This document shows, piece after piece, positions 23,199 through 31,567 of a stretch of 35,076 nucleotides of DNA (within the stretch, counting starts at the first letter, position 1; every line of letters begins with the position of its first letter). The translations under genes and the position numbers were made by a program. Source of the stretch: an uncultured Clostridia bacterium. GTDB lineage: Bacteria > Bacillota > Clostridia > TANB77 > CAG-508. The stretch lies in the NCBI GenBank assembly GCA_944386745.1, contig CALXCG010000011.1:1-35076 (forward strand), given 5' to 3'. Below the pieces are notes generated by a model. It was not told where the DNA came from, did not search any database, and worked only from the letters and a program-made list of their open reading frames with translations.

Positions 23199-23690
23199 AT
23201 GAATAAGAAATTAGCAATTGTTTTAAGTATTCTTATTGCAACTATATTCTCTTTTAGTGTCTGCTTTGCAAATGATATGGTAAATGATGCAGTAGAAGGT
23301 GTTAGAAATGTAGTTGGTGGTGCTGAAAATGCTGTAGAAAATGCTGCAGGTGATGTTTCAAATGCTACTAAAGACGCTACAAATACTATGGGAAATATGG
23401 CACAAAATGCTACTAATTCTGTAGGAAACATGGCAGGAGATACTATGAATAGAATGAAAACTGAAGGAGATAATGATAATACTGCTAAAGATACTAATAA
23501 TGAAATGTTCACTTCTTCAAATGGTAATTACACTGCTACTAGAACTAATGCAGAAGGTTCTACTCTAATGGGTATGAATGCAACTATGTGGACTTGGCTT
23601 ATTATAGGTATTGCAGCTATCGCTATTGTTGCATTAGTATGGTATTATTCAATGCAAATGCGTTCTTCTAATTATGATGACAAAGATTAG
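23199..23690 (+). CDS. Exported LEA-like amphipathic-repeat protein with C-terminal membrane anchor
   Basis: The 163 residues comprise a signal peptide (KKLAIVLSILIATIFSFSVCFA) and a region of about 80 residues with repeating units such as ENAAGDVSNATKDATNTMG and GNMAQNATNSVGNMAGD, similar to the 11-residue amphipathic pattern of LEA-type proteins. A Thr/Asn-rich linker follows, then a membrane helix (TWLIIGIAAIAIVALVWYY) with a short acidic tail. It is probably attached to the membrane with the repeat region outside. LEA-like repeats are linked to desiccation or envelope stress in other organisms; that role here is inference. ATAGGAGG precedes the ATG and two tandem terminators follow. Confidence 0.75.
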   Translation: MNKKLAIVLSILIATIFSFSVCFANDMVNDAVEGVRNVVGGAENAVENAAGDVSNATKDATNTMGNMAQNATNSVGNMAGDTMNRMKTEGDNDNTAKDTNNEMFTSSNGNYTATRTNAEGSTLMGMNATMWTWLIIGIAAIAIVALVWYYSMQMRSSNYDDKD

Positions 23691-23723
23691 TTAAATTTAT
23701 TACATTTGTTATTTTGAAAAAAT

Positions 23724-23766
23724 TCTGTGTTAAACAGAGTTTTTTCTGTATTAAACAGATTTTTTC
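23724..23766 (+). terminator. Two tandem terminators
   Basis: TCTGT-GTTAA-ACAGA (23724-23738) followed by GTTTTTT, then TCTGT-ATTAA-ACAGA (23745-23759) followed by TTTTTTC. The two near-identical units lie back to back between the LEA-like gene and smpB. Confidence 0.75.
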
Positions 23767-23830
23767 TTTTACTATTCTTTTATCTTGTGATATAATATTC
23801 TAAAATCACATTACAAGAGAGGTTATTTTA

Positions 23831-24283
23831 ATGAACACTAAATTAATTGCTAAAAATCCAACAGCATATCACAACTATACAATTGAAAATAAATTAGAAG
23901 CCGGAATTGTTTTATCTGGTACCGAAATAAAATCTATCAGAAGCGGAAAAGTCAATATGAAAGATTGCTATGCAATTATAAAAAATGGAGAAGTTTTTGT
24001 TGTTGGTATGCATATAAGTCCATATGAACATGGAAATATATTTAATAAAGATCCTTTAAGAAACAGAAAACTTTTGTTAAATAAAAAAGAAATTAATAAA
24101 TTAATAGGATTAACCAAACAAAAAGGTTATAGCCTTGTCCCTATTTCTATATATTTTAAAGGTAGTTTTGTAAAACTAGAACTAGGTATAGGTAAAGGAA
24201 AAAAATTGTATGATAAAAGACAAGATTTGGCTAAAAAAGATGCTGAGCGAAGAATTCAACATGCTATAAAAAACAGGGATTAG
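23831..24283 (+). CDS. smpB: SsrA-binding protein
   Basis: SmpB binds tmRNA and brings it to stalled ribosomes for trans-translation. Seen are [30 protein letters not shown] (N-terminal OB-fold), [33 protein letters not shown], and a basic tail. Length of 150 residues is normal. AGAGAGG lies upstream of the ATG. The last codons (AGG GAT TAG) lie in the left arm of a GGGAC palindrome that acts as terminator. The tmRNA gene was not found in the window. Confidence 0.96.
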   Translation: MNTKLIAKNPTAYHNYTIENKLEAGIVLSGTEIKSIRSGKVNMKDCYAIIKNGEVFVVGMHISPYEHGNIFNKDPLRNRKLLLNKKEINKLIGLTKQKGYSLVPISIYFKGSFVKLELGIGKGKKLYDKRQDLAKKDAERRIQHAIKNRD

Positions 24284-24305
24284 AGGACCGTCCCCCTAAT
24301 CCCTG
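24274..24305. repeat. GGGAC palindrome R8, bidirectional terminator between smpB and fba
   Basis: CAGGGATTAG (24274-24283) pairs perfectly with CTAATCCCTG (24296-24305); inside, GGA/TCC flank a CCG triloop. T runs follow on both strands (TCTTTTT on plus, TTTTTTATAG on minus). The left arm supplies the smpB stop codon TAG (24281-24283). Confidence 0.85.
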
Positions 24306-24310
24306 TCTTT

Positions 24311-25240
24311 TTAAATTTTATTGCTTGAACCAAAAACATCTTTCATTTTATGTTCTACTGTTTCTTTAATTAAATCTCTTGCAGGTTTTAAATATTTTCT
24401 TGGATCAAATACATTTGGTTCTTCACTAAACTCTTTTCTAATTGCTGCTGTCATAGCTAAACGTAAATCTGTATCCACATTAATTTTTGATACTCCAGAA
24501 ACACTTGCTTCATGTAAGATTTCATCTGGTACACCTTTTGCACCTGGTATATCTCCACCATACTTATTGCACATTTCTACTAATTCCGGAATAACTGTTG
24601 AAGCCCCATGTAAAACAATTGGTGTATTTGGTATTCTTTCTTTTATTTGTTTTAGAATATCAAATCTTAGTTTTGCTTCTCCTTTAAATTTATATGCTCC
24701 ATGACTTGTACCAATAGCAATTGCTAAAGAATCACATCCTGTTCTTCTAACAAATTCTTCTGCTTGAGCTGGGTCTGTATACATTGCATCTTTTGCCTCT
24801 ACATTAACATCATCTTCAATTCCAGCTAGTTTTCCAAGTTCAGCTTCTACTACCACTCCTTTTGAATGAGCATAATCTACAACTTGTTTTGTTAATGCTA
24901 CATTTTCTTCAAAATCATATTTTGAACCATCTATCATAACAGATGTAAATCCTGCATCTATACACATTTTAGCTGTTTCAAAGTCTGGTCCATGGTCTAA
25001 ATGAATTGCAATTGGAACTTCTGGATGTTCTTCTACTGCTGCCTCTACCATTTTCATTAAGTATCCTATTCTTGCATATTTTATTGCACTTGAAGATGCT
25101 TGTAATATAACAGGTGACTTACTTTCAGCTGCCGCATCTACTATTGCTTGTATTATTTCCATATTGTTTACATTAAATGCTCCTATTGCAAATCCTTCTT
25201 TCATTGATTTTTCAAACATTTCCTTTGTTGTAACTAACAT
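24311..25240 (-). CDS. fba: Class II fructose-1,6-bisphosphate aldolase
   Basis: The enzyme splits fructose-1,6-bisphosphate in glycolysis and is zinc dependent. Metal and catalytic motifs are present: AIHLDHGPDF (Asp82, His83), AELGKLAGIEDDV, GTSHGAYKF and VLHGAST. SGVSKINVDTDLRLA supports substrate phosphate binding. Length of 309 residues is normal for the class II type used by Clostridia. AAAGGAATGATAAT precedes the ATG. It has its own promoter (25278-25306) and ends at a bidirectional terminator shared with smpB. Confidence 0.96.
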   Translation of the reverse strand: MLVTTKEMFEKSMKEGFAIGAFNVNNMEIIQAIVDAAAESKSPVILQASSSAIKYARIGYLMKMVEAAVEEHPEVPIAIHLDHGPDFETAKMCIDAGFTSVMIDGSKYDFEENVALTKQVVDYAHSKGVVVEAELGKLAGIEDDVNVEAKDAMYTDPAQAEEFVRRTGCDSLAIAIGTSHGAYKFKGEAKLRFDILKQIKERIPNTPIVLHGASTVIPELVEMCNKYGGDIPGAKGVPDEILHEASVSGVSKINVDTDLRLAMTAAIRKEFSEEPNVFDPRKYLKPARDLIKETVEHKMKDVFGSSNKI

Positions 25241-25277
25241 ATTATCATTCCTTTCTTTTTATTGTTTTGCTATGGTC

Positions 25278-25306
25278 ATTTTATTTCTATTTTTCTCATA
25301 TGTCAA
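25278..25306 (-). promoter_or_regulatory. Promoter of fba
   Basis: Minus strand TTGACA (25301-25306), 17-nt spacer, TAAAAT (25278-25283). The -35 box directly abuts the DUF1540 terminator hairpin. Confidence 0.7.
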
Positions 25307-25345
25307 GAAAAATGAGAAGAAAATTTGTATCTTCTCATTTTTCTT
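25305..25345 (-). terminator. Terminator of the DUF1540 gene
   Basis: A perfect 16-bp stem (25305-25320 with 25330-25345, arms AAGAAAAATGAGAAGA) around a 9-nt loop lies five bases beyond the stop codon. Its U tract is partly within the stem (CATTTTTCTTG). Confidence 0.7.
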
Positions 25346-25349
25346 AATT

Positions 25350-25523
25350 TTATTGTTTATCTTTTTCATAAATATAACTTGAACACATTGATTCATCTGC
25401 TTGTTTTGTATCACAATTTTTTGTTGGTTCTACTTGAATTGCTTGTAATTTGCATAAATTTTGATTTTTCTCATTATATTTACATGTTCCAACCGTACAA
25501 TGAATTTTTTGATTTCCTTCCAT
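25350..25523 (-). CDS. DUF1540 domain protein (57 aa)
   Basis: A 57-residue Cys-rich protein starting MEGNQKIHCTVGTCKYNEKN. The spacing IHCTVGTC...C.L.AIQVE...C......MCSSY is that of the DUF1540 family, common as very small proteins in Clostridia and Bacilli and probably metal-binding through its cysteines. The function is unknown. GTGGAGG lies six bases before the ATG and a 16-bp hairpin terminator follows. It lies between the peroxiredoxin gene and fba on the minus strand, separate from both. Confidence 0.85.
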   Translation of the reverse strand: MEGNQKIHCTVGTCKYNEKNQNLCKLQAIQVEPTKNCDTKQADESMCSSYIYEKDKQ

Positions 25524-25647
25524 AAGTTACCTCCACATACGTATAATTTTTCTATTTTTATAATACTATTAGTATGTGAATTTTAAAATCAAATTATTCA
25601 ATATCTAATGAAAAATTTAAATATTTAATAAACTCAAATTAATAATT

Positions 25648-26337
25648 TTAACATTCTTGATTTGAATTAATACATTTTCTATCTGGCTCCTTAAAACTCA
25701 AATACCAGCTTATACCATTTCTATTCTCTTCTATTTGTTCATTTCTTTCTTGTAACTGTTCAAATGTTTTTGGAATTGATTGAATCACAGGTTGGTTAGG
25801 CATCCAATTTGCAGCAGTTGAAGAATTCATGCAATCAGCCATTTGTAATGCTTGAATAATTCTTATTATTTCTGGTATGAAACGTCCTACATTCATAGGA
25901 TATACAAGTATTGTCCTTACTACTCCATTATCATCAATTATAAACACATTTCTAACAGTTTCAGTATTACTAATATCATTTGATATCATTCCATATTTTC
26001 TTGCTATTTCTCCATTTCTATCAGCAATTATTGGAAATGATACTTTTACCCCAGTTCTGCGATAGATATCATACATCCAAGCTAAATGTGATGGATTACT
26101 ATCTACACTTAATCCTAATAACGCTGTATTTAGTTGCTTAAAATATGTATGTGCTCTTGTAAATGCTATCATTTCTGTTGTGCATACCGGGGTAAAGTCT
26201 CCTGGATGAGAAAATAATACAAGCCATTTTCCTTTGTAATCGTCTAAACTAATTTCTCCAAATGTTGTTATTGCATGAAAATCAGGTGCTTTTTGACCTA
26301 TTTTCACATTTCCATTCATCATTAATTCATAATCCAT
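25648..26337 (-). CDS. Peroxiredoxin (Prx6 / AhpC-type, long form)
   Basis: The protein reduces peroxides through the peroxidatic cysteine in SHPGDFTPVCTTE (Cys52). The thioredoxin-fold core continues with LLGLSVDSNPSHLAWMYDI, FPIIADRNGEIARKYGM, NVFIIDDNGVVRTILVYP and NVGRFIPEIIRIIQAL. The 229-residue length and the C-terminal extension with WMPNQP and a final Cys-containing tail match the 1-Cys/Prx6-like group of anaerobes and archaea. Later cysteines (ADCMNSS, KCINSNQEC) could act as resolving residues; this is inference. AAAGGAG precedes the ATG. It is a single gene, divergent from the 264-residue gene. Confidence 0.94.
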   Translation of the reverse strand: MDYELMMNGNVKIGQKAPDFHAITTFGEISLDDYKGKWLVLFSHPGDFTPVCTTEMIAFTRAHTYFKQLNTALLGLSVDSNPSHLAWMYDIYRRTGVKVSFPIIADRNGEIARKYGMISNDISNTETVRNVFIIDDNGVVRTILVYPMNVGRFIPEIIRIIQALQMADCMNSSTAANWMPNQPVIQSIPKTFEQLQERNEQIEENRNGISWYLSFKEPDRKCINSNQEC

Positions 26338-26509
26338 ATATAAAAACTCCTTTCACTTTGTATATTTTATGAAAAAAGTTTATTTTTTGATAGTATTTAT
26401 AATCATTTCCTACTTTTTTGTTGTACTTATAATTTTTTGTACTTTTGTTATTTAGTACCTACTATTTCATAGTACTTTCTTCTAAGTAAAATTCCCTCAT
26501 TCGTTATTA

Positions 26510-26539
26510 TTGACAATAGTTACAAGTTAATGATATAAT
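26510..26539 (+). promoter_or_regulatory. Promoter of the 264-residue gene
   Basis: TTGACA (26510-26515), 18-nt spacer, TATAAT (26534-26539), about 40 bases before the ATG. Confidence 0.7.
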
Positions 26540-26583
26540 AATATCGTAAATAATAACTAAATGTTATACAAGGAGGTACTTAT

Positions 26584-27378
26584 ATGCAAACTAACTATAA
26601 GTTAATATTATGTAGTATACCTGAAGAAAAGGAAGAAGAATTGCGGAAAATAATACCTGATTTTTCTTGTTTTAATGTTAAACCTTATCAAAACACTGTA
26701 ATTCATAGTATCGTACAGAAAGCTGTTAAAGATGAAAACATGGATTTTATAGAACAATTATTAAAAAACAACTTCATAAAAAAGCGATATAAAACCTCAA
26801 TTTTATCTGCAATAGCAGAAAAAGAATTCTTTTTTCCTTTAGTCGAAAGAATGTTACAAGAAGAAGATTGGGAACAAGATAAACTTACATCCATATTGTC
26901 TAGTATCTCTTTATCTTATTCTCCATCAGCAAAAATAGCACTTATAAAAAAAGGAGCTTTCAATTTTAAGAAAAATAATTCTTATTATCAAGAATATCTG
27001 CTTAGGACTGCTGCTACAAAAGAATTTAATATTGAGTTAGTCAAATATATTCTTGAATATGCATTAAAATATGACAAACTCGATGTATTTCGGTACGCCG
27101 CATCAGAATCTTTCTATATCATAATTGAAACTTTCTCCTTTGCTTGGATTTCCCAAGAACTTTTACAAAAGAAATTAGCAATATTGAAAATGCTATTAGC
27201 AGTTTATGGAAATAGCCTTTTCTTTTCTAAACCTGGATATAAAGAACATGATTGCCGTTTAAGGTCTGATCTTCTTGATTTTTTGAGTTTGACTGAAGGA
27301 ATAGTTCCACTCGGAATTATTGGAGACGAATGCGATAATATCTTGATTAGATGGGCAAATGGTGAATTTGACAAGTAA
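26584..27378 (+). CDS. Hypothetical helical-repeat protein (264 aa)
   Basis: Not recognised. The sequence is a succession of amphipathic helices (VIHSIVQKAVKDENMDFIEQLLKNN, TSILSAIAEKEFFFPLVERML, LTSILSSISLSYSPSAKIALIKKGAF, LLRTAATKEFNIELVKYILEYA), each ~33 residues long. This looks like degenerate ankyrin-type repeats without the conserved TPLH core. There is no signal peptide or membrane segment. CAAGGAGG lies before the ATG, and it has a good promoter and a strong terminator of its own. Protein-protein binding is a reasonable guess from the fold. Its neighbours (peroxiredoxin, 170-residue gene) give no hint. Confidence 0.7.
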   Translation: MQTNYKLILCSIPEEKEEELRKIIPDFSCFNVKPYQNTVIHSIVQKAVKDENMDFIEQLLKNNFIKKRYKTSILSAIAEKEFFFPLVERMLQEEDWEQDKLTSILSSISLSYSPSAKIALIKKGAFNFKKNNSYYQEYLLRTAATKEFNIELVKYILEYALKYDKLDVFRYAASESFYIIIETFSFAWISQELLQKKLAILKMLLAVYGNSLFFSKPGYKEHDCRLRSDLLDFLSLTEGIVPLGIIGDECDNILIRWANGEFDK

Positions 27379-27445
27379 GGTATATAAAGTAACTTCCAAA
27401 AAATCGTAAGTAGGAAAAGTTTTTATAATTATTCTTTTCCAAAAT

Positions 27446-27477
27446 TTGAGGTTGCAACTTGCAACCTCAATTTTTTT
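27446..27477 (+). terminator. Terminator of the 264-residue gene
   Basis: TTGAGGTTGC (27446-27455) pairs with GCAACCTCAA (27461-27470) around a 5-nt loop, followed by seven T. Confidence 0.85.
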
Positions 27478-27502
27478 GATAAACTTTATATAATTATTGA
27501 TG

Positions 27503-28015
27503 TTATCTCTCTGTGTCTTCATCATCTTCAAAAGCCTTCTGCATCATCTTTAAAGATTCATTTGCCCTTTGTTCTTGTTTCAAGAACTTTTTTTCTATTC
27601 TTGTATAATCCCCATGATGTTCTACTTGTATACCATGTGATACAACTTTAGAAGCCATCATTTTTGCCTTATATCCAGGATACTCTGGATCATCATATTC
27701 CTCTTTTGTAATACCTAGATAATTCATTTTACCAGTAGATTCAACCATTTTTCTTATATAATAATAATTTCTTTCTGAAGTCTCTGCTTCTGGATATTTT
27801 TTACCTTGTTTTTGATATTTTTCTCTATTTCTTGCTATTCTTTTTTCTATTCTCTTTTCTCCTCTTTCTATATCCTGTTCACTATAATACATAGCTAAAA
27901 TTTCGCTTTCGCTTATTCTATTATTTCTTTTTCTTGTACCATCTTTTCCTTCTAAATGAACTTCTGCACTTTTTCTAATCCTATCTCTAAAATTTTTTGA
28001 ACTTTCTTTTCCCAT
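27503..28015 (-). CDS. Hypothetical charged protein (170 aa)
   Basis: Not recognised. It is highly charged and mostly helical, with long Arg/Lys/Glu stretches (ERGEKRIEKRIARNREKYQKQGKKYP, in part) and a C-terminal part KVVSHGIQVEHHGDYTRIEKKFLKQEQR. It has no cysteine cluster, membrane segment or known motif. AAAGGAAG lies 10-11 bases before the ATG. It follows mutS on the same strand across a type C palindrome, so it may be the last gene of the miaB-mutS transcript if that palindrome allows read-through. A nucleic-acid-binding role fits the charge but is not shown. Confidence 0.65.
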   Translation of the reverse strand: MGKESSKNFRDRIRKSAEVHLEGKDGTRKRNNRISESEILAMYYSEQDIERGEKRIEKRIARNREKYQKQGKKYPEAETSERNYYYIRKMVESTGKMNYLGITKEEYDDPEYPGYKAKMMASKVVSHGIQVEHHGDYTRIEKKFLKQEQRANESLKMMQKAFEDDEDTER

Positions 28016-28047
28016 TTTCAGGACTTCCTTTCCTTTATTTAATATTT

Positions 28048-28095
28048 TAGGTCTGTCCCTTTCGTTTCAAAATGAAACATTTTGGAACGTCCCTA
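28048..28095. repeat. GGGAC palindrome R9 (type C) at the mutS stop codon
   Basis: CGTTTCAAAATG (28063-28074) pairs with CATTTTGGAACG (28078-28089) around an AAA triloop (one G-U pair). AGGTCTGTCCC and CGTCCCTA form the edges. The TAGGGAC edge on the minus strand carries the mutS stop codon (28093-28095). Confidence 0.85.
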
Positions 28096-30717
28096 TTTTA
28101 GCTTTTCTTTAATTTTCACTAATGTATTCAAAGCATCAATTGGCGTTAATTCATTTAAATTAATTTTATCCACTTCATGGGCAATCTCTGCTAATTTATA
28201 GTTATATAAATCAAATTGTCCTTCGACCTGCTTTTTATCTTGTTTTTCCTGTTTCTTTCCTGTTAAAATATTTTTTCTTTCTAATGAACGTAATATTTCA
28301 TTAGCCTTTTGAGTGACAGCTTTTGGAACACCTGCTAATCTTGCGACATGTATTCCATAACTTTCATCTGTTCCTCCTCTTACAATCTTTCTTAAAAAGA
28401 TTATATCTTCTCCTTTTTCCTTTACTGCGATAGAATAGTTTTTAACACCGTCTAGTTTTTCCTCTAGTTCAGTTAATTCATGATAGTGTGTTGCAAATAA
28501 TGTTTTAGCCCCACATTTTTCTTTGTCTGCTATATATTCTGCAACAGCCCATGCAATTGAAAGTCCATCATATGTAGAAGTTCCTCTTCCTATTTCATCT
28601 AATATTACTAAGCTATTTTTAGTTGCTTCTTTAAGTATTGTTGCAACTTCCATCATCTCAACCATAAATGTACTTTGTCCCATACTTAAATCATCTGATG
28701 CCCCAACTCTTGTAAAGATTTTATCTACTACTCCAATTTTTGCTGATGTTGCTGGTACAAAACTTCCTACTTGTGCCATTAATGTAATTAATGCCACTTG
28801 TCTCATATATGTTGATTTTCCTGCCATATTAGGTCCGGTTATTACTGCTAATCTATTGTCTTGCTCATCAAGATATGTATCATTTTCAACAAATCCACCT
28901 GCTCCTAATATTTTTTCAATTACTGGATGTCTTCCTTCTTTTATATCTATTGTACCATATGAATTAACTTCAGGCATACAATAATTCATGTCTTCTGCTA
29001 CTTGTGCAAAAGATTCTAGAACATCCAATGTCGCAACTACTTCACTTGTCTTTTGTAACCTTCTAATATTTTTTGCTATTTCTTCTCTAATCTTGGTAAA
29101 TGCCTCATACTCTAAACTTGTAACTTTTTCTTCTGCACCTAAAATTTGATTTTCTAAGTTCTTTAATTCTTCTGTAATATATCTTTCAGCATTTGTTAAT
29201 GTTTGTTTACGAATATATCTTTCTGGCACCTGACTTAAGTTTGATTTTGTTACTTCAATAAAATATCCAAATACTTTATTAAATCCAACTTTTAGATTTT
29301 TAATTCCTGTTTTTTCTCTTTCGTCAGCTTCTAATTGAATTAGCCAATTCTTTCCTTCTGTCTGTGCAGTTTTCAACTTATCAATTTCTTCATCATATCC
29401 AAGTTTTATAATCCCACCATCTGTAATACTCATAGGTGGCTCTTCAACAATAGATTTGTCAATTAATTGATACATGTCTTGTAATTCATCTAAGTTCTCA
29501 TACAAATCTTTTAACATTTCAGATTTGCATTTACTTAAAACCTGTTTTACTTCTGGTAATTTATATAGAGAATTTTTCAATGTAATCATATCTCTTGCAT
29601 TAGCATTTCCATAAGCCATTTTTCCAGATAATCTTTCAATATCATAAACCTTTTTTAAATTATCTATTATATCTCCTCTCAGAATAACATCATCTTTTAG
29701 CTCTTTTACTGCATTTAACCTTCTATTTATTTCTGTAACATCAATTAAAGGATCACTTAGCCATCTCCTAAGCATTCTTCCTCCCATTGAAGTTGCTGTT
29801 TTATCTAAAACCCATAAAAGTGTACCTTTTTTAGATTTATCTCTCATCTTTTCAGTAATTTCAAGATTTCTTCTTGCATTTATATCTAATGCCATATATC
29901 TTGATAATTTATATATTTTGATTTTGTTTATATGGTCTAAACTTGTTTTTTGAGTTTGCTCTATATACTCTATTAAAGCATTTATAGAAGGAACTGCTAA
30001 AGTATATTGTTCTAAATCCTCTATTTTCTTATTTTTATTATCTAAGATATTAAATCTTAAAGATAATATGTCAATATCATATTTAAAAAATTCATCATTA
30101 AAATGTGTAATATATATATTCTCAAATCTTTCCTTTATTTTGTTTATCTCATCAGTACAATCTCCCATCATTGAATTAATAACTAATTCTGATGGAGTAT
30201 ATCTTGCAATTTCATCTAATAACATTGGGAAATTATAGTTATCCTTGATTTCAGCAGAATAAAATTCACCTGTTGAAATATCACATACACTAATTCCATA
30301 ATAAATACCAGATTTAAAAATAGACATTATATAATTATTTTTTCTTTCTTCAAGCATATTACTCTCTACAATAGTTCCTGGAGTTACAACTCTAATAACA
30401 CCTCTTTTTACAATGCCTTTTGTTTTTTTAGGATCTTCTAACTGTTCACAAATTGCAACTTTATATCCTTTAGCAACTAATTTTGCAATATACATTTCTG
30501 CTGCATGATGTGGAACTCCTGCCATTGGAGCTCTTTCTTCTTGTCCACAATCTTTTCCTGTTAAAGTTATTTCTAGCTCTCTTGCGGCAAGTATTGCATC
30601 ATCAAAAAACATTTCATAAAAATCTCCTAAACGGTAGAATAATATGCAATCTTTATATTGTTCTTTTGTTTCAAGATATCTTTGCATCATAGGTGAAAAT
30701 TCATTTTTTTCTGCCAT
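28093..30717 (-). CDS. mutS: DNA mismatch repair protein MutS
   Basis: MutS recognises mismatches and recruits MutL. The mismatch-contacting FYRLGDFYEMF motif is near residue 32. The core and clamp regions are intact. The ATPase has the P-loop TGPNMAGKSTYMRQ (about residue 620), GASDDLSMGQSTFMVEM, LVILDEIGRGTSTYDG (Walker B) and FATHYHEL. Length of 874 residues is normal for MutS1. The ATG at 30717 is preferred because AAAGGA lies upstream of it; the ATG 12 bases earlier touches that site. It is downstream of miaB, as is common in Clostridia, but three unknown genes and a type B palindrome intervene. mutL is not in the window. Confidence 0.96.
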   Translation of the reverse strand: MAEKNEFSPMMQRYLETKEQYKDCILFYRLGDFYEMFFDDAILAARELEITLTGKDCGQEERAPMAGVPHHAAEMYIAKLVAKGYKVAICEQLEDPKKTKGIVKRGVIRVVTPGTIVESNMLEERKNNYIMSIFKSGIYYGISVCDISTGEFYSAEIKDNYNFPMLLDEIARYTPSELVINSMMGDCTDEINKIKERFENIYITHFNDEFFKYDIDILSLRFNILDNKNKKIEDLEQYTLAVPSINALIEYIEQTQKTSLDHINKIKIYKLSRYMALDINARRNLEITEKMRDKSKKGTLLWVLDKTATSMGGRMLRRWLSDPLIDVTEINRRLNAVKELKDDVILRGDIIDNLKKVYDIERLSGKMAYGNANARDMITLKNSLYKLPEVKQVLSKCKSEMLKDLYENLDELQDMYQLIDKSIVEEPPMSITDGGIIKLGYDEEIDKLKTAQTEGKNWLIQLEADEREKTGIKNLKVGFNKVFGYFIEVTKSNLSQVPERYIRKQTLTNAERYITEELKNLENQILGAEEKVTSLEYEAFTKIREEIAKNIRRLQKTSEVVATLDVLESFAQVAEDMNYCMPEVNSYGTIDIKEGRHPVIEKILGAGGFVENDTYLDEQDNRLAVITGPNMAGKSTYMRQVALITLMAQVGSFVPATSAKIGVVDKIFTRVGASDDLSMGQSTFMVEMMEVATILKEATKNSLVILDEIGRGTSTYDGLSIAWAVAEYIADKEKCGAKTLFATHYHELTELEEKLDGVKNYSIAVKEKGEDIIFLRKIVRGGTDESYGIHVARLAGVPKAVTQKANEILRSLERKNILTGKKQEKQDKKQVEGQFDLYNYKLAEIAHEVDKINLNELTPIDALNTLVKIKEKLK

Positions 30718-30740
30718 TAATTTCTTCATTCCTTTCTCTG

Positions 30741-30800
30741 GTCGGTTTAGTCAGTTCAGGTTCGGACTGACCATTTTTGGTCATAAAAGGGACGCCACTT
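30741..30800. repeat. GGGAC-family palindrome R10 (type B) before mutS
   Basis: TGACCA-TTTTT-TGGTCA hairpin at 30767-30783, followed by AGGGACGCCACTT. Positions 30757-30800 match 13361-13404 at 40 of 44 bases. As at pyrK, it lies just upstream of the ribosome binding site of the next operon gene. Confidence 0.85.
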
Positions 30801-30842
30801 TTTTAATAGTTAAGAAATTACGCCCTTTAGCCCAAATTACAA

Positions 30843-31550
30843 TTATTTTTCAATGTTTCTAAGCTTTTCTTTAAAGTCCACTAAACTCTCCCCATTATAT
30901 TCTGGTAAGTTATCATACTGTTTCAAAATTTCATCTTGCACTTCCTTTTTATCTACCATAAACTTTACATTTCCTAAATTTGAAACATCCTCCAAACTTA
31001 ATTTCTTTGTACCTTTACATTCTTCTAAATATTTCAATCTTGAATATATAACATTTACATTTTGACTTAATAACTCACTTTGCTTTTTTAGTACATATTC
31101 AAATAAATTAACAATACCATTATCAACTTCAACTGCATAATTTGATAACACTGTCGAATATATCTCTAAATCAAGCATATTTATATTAAATATTTTTGGA
31201 TTAGCTTTAATTAGCTTGTTTGTTTCCTCTTGTGTCATAAAATAATATGAATCTAGTTTTTCGCATATTGCCTTGATCTTTTTATTTACATTAAGATTAA
31301 TCATATTTCTGTTTTTCATAATCATATTAAGTACGTCATCTTTATATATTACTTCTTGTGTTTCTTCTAACCCTTTATTTCTTGATTGAAAAAACTTAAA
31401 TATTTCTGTTAGTTGTTCAATAAATTTTTGTTTTGATATGTCATGTCCTTTTGTTGTTACTTTCAAATATACATCTGCTATATCTTTTACATCTATTCCT
31501 AATTTTACAATTGTTTTTACATTCTCTTCTTTAACTTCATTTGTATTCAT
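30843..31550 (-). CDS. Unknown protein with mTERF-like helical repeats (235 aa)
   Basis: No known function. Residues ~72-180 are built of ~33-residue helical units: DDVLNMIMKNRNMINLNVNKK, MTQEETNKLIKANPKIFNINMLDLEIYSTVL, and LFEYVLKKQSELLSQNVNVIYSRLKYLEE. The pattern of two helices, a hydrophobic L..NP.IF/L step and then a spaced L..L is that of mTERF repeats, a nucleic-acid-binding superhelix best known from organelles. The flanks are helical and charged. AAGGAG precedes the ATG, 17 bases after the stop of the 101-residue gene. It is the last of three related genes between miaB and mutS. The family assignment is by eye and needs a profile search. Confidence 0.6.
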   Translation of the reverse strand: MNTNEVKEENVKTIVKLGIDVKDIADVYLKVTTKGHDISKQKFIEQLTEIFKFFQSRNKGLEETQEVIYKDDVLNMIMKNRNMINLNVNKKIKAICEKLDSYYFMTQEETNKLIKANPKIFNINMLDLEIYSTVLSNYAVEVDNGIVNLFEYVLKKQSELLSQNVNVIYSRLKYLEECKGTKKLSLEDVSNLGNVKFMVDKKEVQDEILKQYDNLPEYNGESLVDFKEKLRNIEK

Positions 31551-31567
31551 AATTTATTCTTCTCCTT

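Noticed and set aside
26380..26500. Repeated GTACTT / TAGTAC motifs upstream of the peroxiredoxin gene as an operator
   Set aside because: Spacing and symmetry are irregular in AT-rich DNA, and there is no match to a PerR-type box that I could defend.
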